Shown here one piece after another: positions 33,984 to 42,830 of a stretch of 64,000 bases of DNA. The position numbers and the translations under genes were made by a program. Numbering within the stretch: the first letter of the stretch is position 1; every line of letters starts with the position of its first letter. Source of the DNA: Ramazzottius varieornatus (lineage: Eukaryota > Tardigrada > Eutardigrada > Parachela > Ramazzottiidae); NCBI GenBank assembly GCA_001949185.1, contig BDGG01000011.1, positions 1,678,902 to 1,742,901 of the forward strand, written 5' to 3'. The notes beneath the pieces were generated by a model. It saw only the letters and a list, made by a program, of their open reading frames with translations. It did not search any database and was not told the DNA's origin.

Positions 33984-34405
33984 TACGGCCCGTTACAGCA
34001 AAGTTGTCCCCGCCGCTTGCGCGCCTTTGCCTTAAAAATTCAGATCATTACTTCTCGCACTATCTCAGCTGGTTTCATAAAATTAAGCGTCTCTTCTGAA
34101 CTGTTAAACGTTATTTCAAGAGTGGGAGGCTCAAACTGATTCGACAACTTCGTTTTGAAATTTGGTTCAGAAACGTTTTTATTTTCTGCTTGTGCTATCG
34201 AAAAAGTATTTTTTGGTCAATAACTAGAATGTCAAGAATGCTCTGATGTACCTATTCCGGTAGCCAAATAAATTGTCTCTAGTTCACAGCAAAAATTGTT
34301 GGAAACAACGCAAAACTTTGTGAAATATAAATTTTCGAATGGAAATTTGAAGGTGCTCTCCGGTCACTTGGCGTGCGCGTTTTTACCAAATTTCAAAAAG
34401 GAAAT

Positions 34406-34537
34406 GGCTAGTCACCCACTAAAACCCAAAAAGACTATTGTCACCCACCGTAATTAATTACTGAAACCCACTAAAGCTATTGTCACCCACCAGAATTAGA
34501 AAATAATTATCCTCAAGCAAACCCGAAAAGACTGTTG
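34406..34537. repeat. Left iteron block of the pogo element
   Basis: Repeated copies of GACTATTGTCACCCACTAAA-like units, alternating with AAACCC. The block is inverted relative to 36911-37003. Confidence 0.8.
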
Positions 34538-34566
34538 AAACCCACTTTTTTTAGAAATTTGTTCCT

Positions 34567-34938
34567 ATGGTATCTTCTTTCAAAAACCATGCGAGATGGG
34601 CATTGTGTAAAAAGAAACGCTGTTTGAATCGAGATTCTGTACTGTGTGCTAAGTACTCCTGTAGTATGTCCCGGTCTAGTACTTCCGACAGTGAGCACGA
34701 TGAGACTTCTGACGAGGATGGTGACCAGGATCAAGACGGATTCATAGTCCATGAACCCGAAGTCATTCCCGAACAAGACCTCAAGAACAAGTTCAAGAGT
34801 AACAACGAGTTCGAAGTAGCTTTTCGGACGTACAACAGGGCGAAATTCCAGACCTGGGTAACGGGAAGGGCCGATCGAATCAAACCCGTGGACAATGTCT
34901 TCGTGTCGACGGATACGTTCCAAAGGGCACAGGCGCAA
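34567..34938 (+). CDS. Second reading frame of the pogo element: acidic accessory protein
   Basis: Open frame between the left iteron block and the transposase, same strand. From the internal Met at about 34666 it reads MSRSSTSDSEHDETSDEDG, then FKSNNEFEVAFRTYNRAKFQ. The EFEVAFRTY segment recalls the N-terminal module of FAR1/MULE-like proteins, but the match is too short to rely on. It may be a captured exon or an accessory gene. Expression unproven. Confidence 0.4.
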
Positions 34939-35297
34939 GGACCTTCACTTTGTCTGTCGTGTTCTATCCTTTCACATCCTTTCTGTCTCTGAGCCTAACT
35001 CAGTTTCCGACAACAGGTGGAAGGCCAAGAGTCGCGTCCAACAATATCGTTGCTACATTCACTCTTTAGAATTCGGCAAATACTGTACTCCCGCGATACA
35101 CACGCCATACTTCCCTCTGTATTAGGAAAAGTAGTACTGCAAGTAAAAAAGTACCGTAGCGTTAACTGAGCTGATTGTCTGATCAGCTTGTTCTTTTGAC
35201 CTGTTGAATTTCTGTTTTCTGTGTTTCCGGTGAAAGAGTCTGAACACTGCTTTACTTTGGTATCCTCCCTTGAACTCTACCTTTTTTGCCTATCATA

Positions 35298-36752
35298 ATG
35301 GGGACATTTAGAACCCGCTCGGTGTACAGAGTATCGGAAGCTGTAAGGAACTTGAGAGCTATGGCGGAAAGCGGGATGTCGATGTGGTCTTACGCGAAGG
35401 TGGTGAAAATTCCAAGGACAACGATCAGAGATTGGAAGTGAGTGACTTCGATGATCAAATATTTTGAAATGGAGTTGTCTCTTATGATGACAATATTTCA
35501 GAAAAAAGCTACCGGAAGGAACTTTCAAAGGCCGCAGAAAACCCATGTTTCAAGATGTGGAAAAGCGAGTGTACCACGAGGTGATCAAGACTAGAAACGT
35601 CGGCTTACCTGTACGCGACTCCGACCTTCGAAAGTGGGCAGCGCAAATCGCGAAAGATTTGAACGTGAAAAATTTCAGGGTATCAAACGGTTGGATATAT
35701 AGCCTGAAGAAGCGATACCGTCTGAGTTATCGGGCAACAACAAAAGTGAGCAGAAAAACGACGAAGACGGCAGCGGATGAGGTACAACAATAGTTTGCTT
35801 TTGTACCAAAATCTTGATGTTCTGTCAGGCTTTCTTATTTTCGAAATTTAAACGTTTAGCTGAAGATCTGTTCTTACAGCTTGAAGAACATGTCTTCATG
35901 GAACGCGTAGAGGAAATTGTTGGCGTAAACAATACTCATCCTAGCCGGATCAACTTCGACCAGACAAGCGTTCTTCTGCAAAATACTTACGGGAAGACGT
36001 TGTCTCCTATTGGAGTGAAGCAAGTGCACGTCATTCAACCTCCAGGGGAAAAGGAACGGTTTACTGTTGGGCTTGCTGTAACGGGAGACGGACAGAAGTT
36101 TCCTGCTGCCATCGTCTTCAAAGGCGGCGTGAAGACTGGACAGTTGTCGGCGAACATTCTAGGAAAACTGAAAATTCCTGATAACGTTCGCGTTTTCAGT
36201 ACGCGTACTGCTTGGTGGAATTCGAGGATCGATCACGAATGGATAAAGCAGTCGTTCGAGGAAGATACTCAGAACACCTTGTACCTCATTCGAGACCATT
36301 TTGCAGCTCATCTGAAATTCGAAAGCAGAGAACTTCTAGAAAGCAGGAACGTCGATCAAGTTTTCATTCCTCGAGGAATGACTGGCACTTATCAGCCGCT
36401 AGACGTGGGCATAAACGCTCCATTTAAGGCTAACCTGAAGCGAGCGTATCATGAATGGCGAAAAGAACGAGCAGAGTTGACAGGTAAAGGATACCTTCGT
36501 AAACCCTCCCGACAGGACTTCATCGACTTCGTGTCTCAAGCTTGGGCAGATGTGAATCCAGAAACAATCGAGAACGCGTTCGTGGGGGCTCAAATTCTAC
36601 CTGAACCAACATATATGATTGCTAATGAACAAACTTCTGTAGAGAATGATGAAGCGCCATTGGAATTTAGCTTTAGTTCGATCGAAGAGAACAGTGGTGA
36701 CGAAGTGGCGGAAGATTCCTCTTTAGAGTACAGCTTTTCGACTGATTATTGA
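35298..36752 (+). CDS. Pogo-class transposase (Psq HTH, CENP-B HTH, DDE_1)
   Basis: Three exons: about 35298-35438, 35502-35781 and 35829-36752, the second intron being only 47 nt. Exon 1 encodes a Psq-type helix-turn-helix (VSEAVRNLRAMAES..., ending TTIRDWK). Exon 2 carries a CENP-B-type domain (DSDLRKWAAQIAKDL, FRVSNGWIYSLKKRY). Exon 3 has the DDE_1 catalytic core: INFDQTSV (first Asp), LYLIRDHFAAHLK (second Asp, normally DNxxxH) and GTYQPLDVGINAPFK, the pogo QPLDV hallmark. An acidic Glu/Ser tail closes the protein. No internal stops, so it may have been active recently. The second catalytic motif reads DHFAAH. Confidence 0.88.
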
Positions 36753-36910
36753 TTCAATAAAGTTCAAATTTTCTGCCCCCGGGAGGTGCACATTCCTGAC
36801 GTACGTACGAGTATGGCGTGTGTATCGCGGGAGTACAGTAAAATGAAGTAAAATTCGGGTGCGGTGGGTCTCTATAGCTTTTTTGGGTTTGGGATTATCT
36901 GTCTGCAAAT

Positions 36911-37003
36911 TAATTTCACTGGGTGACAATAGTCTTACTGGGTTTCAGTCCAAATTTCAGTGGGTGACAATAGTCTTTTTGGGTTTTACTGGATGACAAT
37001 AGC
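36911..37003. repeat. Right iteron block of the pogo element
   Basis: Three copies of GGGTGACAATAG or close variants spaced by GTCTTnnTGGGTTT. Reverse complement of the left block with about 34 of 36 bases matching in the best-conserved part. Confidence 0.8.
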
Positions 37004-37201
37004 CCCACCCTTTCAAAAAACACGGGTGAAACTTTTTCTCGAATCTTTCGATGCGTTTAATCTCAACGATTCTTCTTGTGTTCCGATGATACTAGAGAGC
37101 TTAAATAACAAGAATAGACGTGTTTTAACTGGTGAATTCGACCCGTGCCTGGAAACAAAATTTTCTACAAAACGGGGACAACTTTGCTGTAACGGGCTGT
37201 A

Positions 37202-37633
37202 TGAGATAAACAGCTTTCCGCGCTCGTACCTTTGTTTCTTCTGTGCATCCGTCAGGTGGTGCAACTTCTTCTTCTTGCGCGCGTCCAACCCCAAATCTTG
37301 GTTGATGATCTTGGCCACAGTGCTCCGAGAACATCCTAGCTTACGAGCAAGCTGTCGTTGGGAGTCCGGACGCTTCTTGAGGATTGCTCTCTCCACTTTC
37401 CTGATCGTGTTCTTGGTACGCACCGAGGGAAGGTTTTGCGGAGGAAGTCGTTTCGCAGATTTGGCCCATCCGATTCCATCCGTTCCTTCTTTTCTGATCA
37501 GCCTACCAATTGTTTTATAATGGATATGAGTTCCGAGGCTCAGAAGCTGCTCAGAAATTTGCTTGTACGACAAACGTTGGCCATGCAGCGCTACAACCAT
37601 CGCCTTCGTTTCAGAACTAGTTTCTGAACCCAT
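37202..37633 (-). pseudogene. Mariner transposase, N-terminal half
   Basis: Starts at the ATG ending at 37633 and carries paired helix-turn-helix motifs: LSYKQISEQLLSLG with TIGRLIRKEG, then SQRQLARKLGCSRSTVAKII. It is followed by a basic KKKKLHHLTDAQKKQRYERG linker and cut at 37201 by the inserted element, after which the frame reads into foreign sequence. Confidence 0.88.
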
Positions 37634-37888
37634 TTCGGAAACAATCTCAACAAGTAATATCTTAAAAGATGCGGCATTAAAAATGAGTTCTGAAGTCAGC
37701 TGAGATGACAGAAAAGCATGTACAGGAATTTTTGTTTACAGCCAAGTTTCAGGTGGTAACAAGTTGGTGCGAGCGGGGTGTAAATGCATTGATTCACGTG
37801 CCTTTTGCTGACACTGCTTTTGTGCACCTGGTTCGATACATGCCGTAAATACGAAGGTTTGGCGTGAGATACTGCGAGACGACTTCAG

Positions 37889-40672
37889 TTCATCAAGACA
37901 ACCCTCACCGTACCGCTGGATCGCCTTTGAGGAACTTGAGGTTTACATTACCCCACCCGACAAGGTATACCGTGGATTTAAATGGTGATTACGTGGAAGA
38001 TGGTTGCCTGAAGTTCTCTGTCAGTAGTCCAAAGACGATGGCCGACACCATCGGCAAGTTTCGTTTTCGTTATGGCGAAGTGGAAGCTGGCTTGCGTGCT
38101 CCCCATGAAATGGCACTAGAGTCCAGGTTCGTCCTGGTTACAGACAGCTGCAGCCTGCATTCCTGCACAAACATTTTTGAGGGTGGTTACCCGCGCATCC
38201 ATATCGCGGAATTCACTGGATTACCTCGTGTGGACGCAGCCAATGTGCAAGTGCGCTCAGTTTTCGGTAACTACTCAGACGGAGACTACCTGTACCGGAC
38301 GGTGGATCTCAAAGGCCTAAGTCTGTTTAGCGGTTTCCATGTTTACCTAGTGGTATGGAACAGTGGCAGTCTGACATGGTTCATCGATAATGAGACAGTA
38401 TTTGAAATCACAGACCAAATGGCCATCGCCCACAATTTTACGCGCTTACAACCTTCGACGTACACAGGGACGGGAATCAGTCGACGTTTATGGCCTGGTC
38501 CCGCTGAGTTTGAGATCGACTACATTGTTGTTCGGCAAGAAAATCCGCACGCAGAACCCGACCTTCTGTTTTTTGCGGATTTCACCAGAATGAAAATGAT
38601 TCTTCAAAGTTTCTTCAAAATCACTTCGTTTATGGATTAGCCGGCGGTCAAAAACCTCTCCAAGATTAGCCAGCCGATACGGTGAAATCACAGACAGGTC
38701 GTTGCGGATGGCTTGTGTTCGTGATCCGCAGATGAAGATCCAGACGACCATCACACTGGGCACTGTGAACCATTTTGACTTCCTTTATGGAGAGTTTGAA
38801 TTTCGAGAGCGCTTCCCCAAGCCGTCTATGGGAAGCGTGTTCGTCGTAGCCGGACTGCGAAATTACCTATGTGATTTGGATGGATCTAAGTGCGATACCC
38901 GTAACAAAGTACCAGACGTTTCATTCTGGCAAGCAGCTTTAAAACTGACGCGCGGGACAACCCAGAATCCGGTTCGGCTGACTTATAGAACTGCGAACTC
39001 AGTTGGAAGTACTGTTAAGTCAGAGCTAACGCTGTCAAAAGAACTCGGTCTGTCGGACGCCTTCCATACGTACAGGACATCGTGGACTCCTTCTAGTTTG
39101 ACGCGGTTTGTGGACGACGAGAAAGTGTTCGCCGAAGACGATACCGAAAAGATTCCAAAGATACGAATGCACTTTTACTTCAATTTGGTTTGCGACCTGC
39201 TCAACTATACGGAAAACACTTTGGATACAAGCCAACTGCTGATTGAATCAATAACTGTTCGACAGCTGAATTCTTCATACGACACCGATCAGCTCCGTAC
39301 ACAGCCTTCTAAATCTGGAGGGGAAGGGTGGAGGAACGAAATCTTGTATTGTATTCTTGGGGTTGCTCTGTTACTGTATTGTTGACGTCATATACTCCTT
39401 GTTGATACTAAAAAGACGGGAGAAAGAACGCCTTGGATGCAGGAGCAGGGACGATTCATCGCCAGTCTTTGTTACCAGTGGAAATTATCAATTTGCCCCG
39501 TATACTACCGGCACCATCCTGCGCGGACATCTTTGTTGTACGGCCGGAAACCTTTCGCGAAGTACTAGTTTCTTTTGAAATATCTGTCTGAAATGTTCAT
39601 GGGGCTCTGCAGCTCAAAGCCATAAATGATTTATTTTGGCAGGTGATGAAATTCTGGGGCGAAGCGAGCACGGTATCGTCTTTATGGAAACCGACACCGG
39701 ATTATACGGCAGAGCCGGTCCAACCCTAGTAGCGGTCAAGATGTTGTTCTCCGCAGAAGAGAACTCTTATGCGGGCGACTCTTTTCTCAAGGAGCTAACC
39801 GTTCTAGCGTATTGTGGTCACCACTTCAATATTGTGAATCTACTGGGAGTTGCTAACAAAGGTCGTCCATCCCTCCTTCTCGAACATTGCCACTACGGAT
39901 CTCTTCTCGGTTTTGTTCGCGAACACCGTCCGCCATTCTACTTCAACCACGTTGATCCAGAAGGACACCTCTTGCCTTTGGACAAAGTAGCGTACGCGCA
40001 AGACAGCAACGATCAGTACGAACAACTGGAAGATGAAACTTGCGATCATGCGTTACTGTCGACCAAAGACCTGATCAACTTCGCCTACCAAGTAGCCCGC
40101 GGTATGGAGTACTTGGCTTCTCGGCCCATCGCGCACCGAGATCTAGTAGCGCGGAATATTCTAGTGGACAAGGGGAAGATTGTCAAGATATCCGATTTCG
40201 GTATGGCTCGACAGGAAGGAGAGTACGTCCTTCAGGATGACAGAATTGCGCTGCCTATACGATGGATGTCGCCCACCTCCGTTCTCAGCTCGACGTTCAA
40301 CGAAAGTAGCGATGTCTGGTCTTATGGAGTCTTACTATGGGAGATGTTCACTCTAGGCGAAGTACCTTACGGACAGCGGACGAATGGTGGGAACGTCGGA
40401 ACATTTCTGCAGGAAATCTTGCAGAAGGGACTACGCTTGTTGAAACCTGAGTACTGCCTTACCGACCTGTAAGTCCCGTCGATCTCAACCAAGTTTCTTC
40501 GAGACGGGCCACTTGTCAATTTGACATAGGTGTATCGTCCTGTATTTCCAGGTATAAACTGATGAGGGACTGCTGGGTCGGGAGCACGGATACGCTTAGC
40601 CCGACATTCAAGGTTTTGAAAAATAGACTGGATGACCTGATCACGCGGGATGTGGCGGAGTATTATGGCTAA
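37889..40672 (+). CDS. Receptor tyrosine kinase with two GH16-like extracellular domains
   Basis: Ectodomain: two tandem GH16 (laminarinase / glucan-binding) folds, about 37950-38580 and 38600-39270. The hallmark motif is degenerate: the first reads YPRIHIAEFTG, so the nucleophile Glu and the middle Asp are lost; the second reads PDVSFWQAALKL, with all catalytic acids lost. Both retain the FRYGEVEA / FLYGEFEF strand. Next comes a membrane segment (CIVFLGLLCYCIVDVIYSLL) with stop-transfer KRREKER. The exon ending at 39561 joins, phase 1, to the kinase exon 39643-40468, then 40552-40672. The kinase has VAVKML, a kinase insert of about 45 residues, HRDLVARNIL, DFGMAR and DCW. Deviations: LGRSEHG for GxGxxG, SPT for APE, SPTF for RPTF. 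Frame changes near 38582, 38665 and 39330 are unexplained (introns, errors or decay). Likely a glucan or carbohydrate sensor; ligand unknown. Confidence 0.82.
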
Positions 40673-40900
40673 TGCTATTTTGCCTGCCCACCGTTTTGGT
40701 GCAAAACAGCTATTTGGCTATTTTGCCCACCCTTTTGGGCAAGATAGTATTTGGCTATTTTGCGCGCCCTGGTGAAAACAGCTGATGTCTATTTTGCTCC
40801 CCCCCCCCCCCCCNNNNNNNNNNNNNNNNNNNNNNNNNNNNNNNNNNNNNNNNNNNNNNNNNNTTATTTTGCTCCCCCCCCCCCCCCTATATCGCGCCTT
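40673..40900. repeat. Tandem GCTATTTTGC repeats, poly-C and assembly gap
   Basis: Three to four degenerate units of about 38 bp built on GGCTATTTTGCCCACC and AAAACAGCTATTTGG, a C14 run, 50 Ns (40814-40863) and another C15 run preceded by the same TATTTTGCTCC. The gap size is arbitrary. Confidence 0.85.
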
Positions 40901-41921
40901 ATTTCTCTAAAATCAAGTTCGAGCTTCAAAGAATGAAGACCCGTGTTTGAAATTTGGGGGTTGCGGCGGCGAAGTGTAAGCTAGGCCGCTTAGATTTCTC
41001 TAGATTATTACTCTACACCGCAAGAAAAATTGGTCCTTCAGTTTACCAACGTTTCTCTGCGGCGTCGCGGTCGCGGCGGACCTGCCCGTGAATTTTCAGC
41101 CGCCTCAGGAAAGAGTACATAAAGGTAGCTGGTGCAGCACAGTGTTGGTTAAGGTGAGCTGGCGAATCCGTATCCGTGAGGATGGACCTCCGGTTGAACA
41201 GCCCAAATCCAAGCCGTCTAGACGCTCTAGACACGGTTATCGACCACCGAGCCGTCACAATACCAACAGCAGACATCCCTTTTCCACAGAAAATAGCGAT
41301 TGTCGCTGGCAACGTGGTTCCAAAAGCACAGTAGAGAAGCTAGCGTTCGTTCCAACGGAGACGCTGGTGGCGGAATCTGACGTGGCGCACGCAGCGGTCG
41401 AGGTGGTAGGTAGCGGTAGTAGCGGTGGTCGCGGTGATAGATACGATTTCATAGTGGTGTTCAAATGCCGCGGTCGAGAAAGAGGACCCTTGTTCTGGAC
41501 AAGATGGGTAAAACGATAGCGCATGAAGATATCGATAGAACTCGTGAGTCCAGCCAAGACCATGAACCTGCTTGACGATACCCTAATACTTTCCTCATCG
41601 AGAGGTCTTGCTGTAATTTGCTAATCATGATTCAAGGTCGCAGCGGCGGCCATGGTCGTCCACGGAATTCAAAACTTGGCTCAAGGCAGGCGGGGGGGGG
41701 AGGGGGCAAAATAGCCATTCCGTTTCTGGATATCCGGTACGTTGTTTCTACCGGTACGCTGTTTTTACCGTGATATTGTTTTGTGCAACAAGCGACCTAT
41801 TAGACTATCGAAAAACAAATTTGACGAATATTTGGTCCACACTCATTTTTACACCTGGTGATCTACGGGTACAAGCAGTTGTTTTGGAGAATTTAATGCG
41901 TCCGCTAGGCGCTAGGCAGAC
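40901..41921. other. Region right of the gap
   Basis: Open frames on both strands overlap at 41040-41560 with no recognisable family. A G-run followed by GGGGGCAAAATAGCCA at 41690-41720 is the inverted counterpart of the repeat left of the gap. Confidence 0.4.
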
Positions 41922-42452
41922 GAATGCAGCAATGGGCTGAGCAGTCCGTGCCCAACGCAACATGGCATTGCGGCGGCTTCGCCTCCTCCGTGCTATGGCA
42001 CCGCCGGTTCGGTCCCAAACACTTCCACTCGGAAGCCCAGTAGTCCAAGACAGGTCACACGCACTCGACGTTTGCGCTTACATCAGCGAGCTGCAACCCT
42101 AAATCGCCTGCCGCATCGCACTCCAGCGGCTTCGCCGCCTCCGTGATCCGGAATCATCAGCTCGATTGCGCGCCTTCAGATACTGGGCTTTCAGGTGGCT
42201 GTGTGAGAACGAGTAGATGATTCCGGATCACGGAGGCGGCGAAGCCGCTGGAGTGCGATGCGGCAGGCGATTTAGGGTTGCAGCTCGCTGATGTAAGCGC
42301 AAACGTCGAGTGCGTGTGACCTGTCTTGGACTACTGGGCTTCCGAGTGGAAGTGTTTGGGACCGAACCGGCGGTGCCATAGCACGGGGGAGGCGAAGCCG
42401 CCGCAATGCCATGTTGCGTTGGGCACGGACTGCTCAGCCCATTGCTGCATTC
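41922..42452. repeat. 237-bp near-perfect inverted repeat
   Basis: Left arm 41922-42158, spacer 42159-42215 (57 bp), right arm 42216-42452. I find one mismatch across the arms (within the GGCTTCGCCTCCTCCG stretch). Each arm also contains two copies of a CGGCTTCGCCnCCTCCGTG core. No coding content. Confidence 0.92.
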
Positions 42453-42830
42453 TAAACCAAACATTCTGTGACTGTGCTAACCAGAAATTCCTCGGAGTCG
42501 TTGATCTTCATCACTACACTCAATGCCATCCACTCGACAAAGAGCAACCGGAGGGTCAGAAGGTAACGTGCACGGTATGGGCCAACAAGAAGCCTGTGAC
42601 AACCTGGTCTGCGACCGCATGCAAAGTGTGGTCGGATGAGGTTGTTGTTGAGTCATTTTTTGGGGGCCAGAAATACCATTTACTCAACTGTTCCCCGTTC
42701 CATCTCCGTGAATGATTGTACTCGAATGTCGGCAACGCTTGAATGTGCTGGAAACATACCACTCCGTGTCTCTGGATCTGATTCCTCGTCGTTCTTGCAG
42801 AAGCCCGTCGAAAGGCTCTAGAACAGGAAG
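42453..42830 (+). CDS. Cysteine-rich ectodomain fragment, possibly an old viral-type glycoprotein
   Basis: Open frame to the right of the inverted repeat reading FCDCANQKFLGVVDL, KVTCTVWANKKPVTTWS and VVVESFFGGQKYHLLN, with regularly spaced Cys. The pattern of a CxC, a TVW.. segment and a SFF.G segment resembles envelope-like glycoproteins left by endogenous viruses or env-bearing retroelements in invertebrates, but this is from memory of pattern only. The frame ends at 42713-42715 or continues after a possible donor at 42706. There is no polymerase or integrase nearby. Confidence 0.3.

Larger units (their letters stand above)
33986..37199 (+). mobile_element. TA-flanked pogo-type element inside the mariner
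   Basis: 27-bp terminal inverted repeats (CGGCCCGTTACAGCAAAGTT at 33986; CAGCCCGTTACAGCAAAGTT read inward from 37199) flanked by TA at 33984-33985 and 37200-37201. It encloses a pogo-class transposase gene and a second inverted pair of repeat-rich blocks at 34406-34537 and 36911-37003. Either it is one element with large subterminal repeats, or a 2.6-kb pogo element landed in a 0.6-kb TA element. Confidence 0.85.
33276..37780 (-). mobile_element. DD37D mariner, interrupted by a second element
   Basis: Terminal inverted repeats of about 30 bp (outer bases CACCCCGCTCGCACCAACTT at 33276; complement ending at 37780) flanked by TA (33274-33275 and 37781-37782). Removing the inner TA-flanked element (33986-37199) leaves 1289 bp, the normal mariner size. 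The transposase is encoded on the minus strand in two pieces. Confidence 0.93.

Noticed and set aside
41040-41563. Overlapping frames on both strands right of the gap
   Set aside because: No family resemblance; GC-rich antisense openness explains both.
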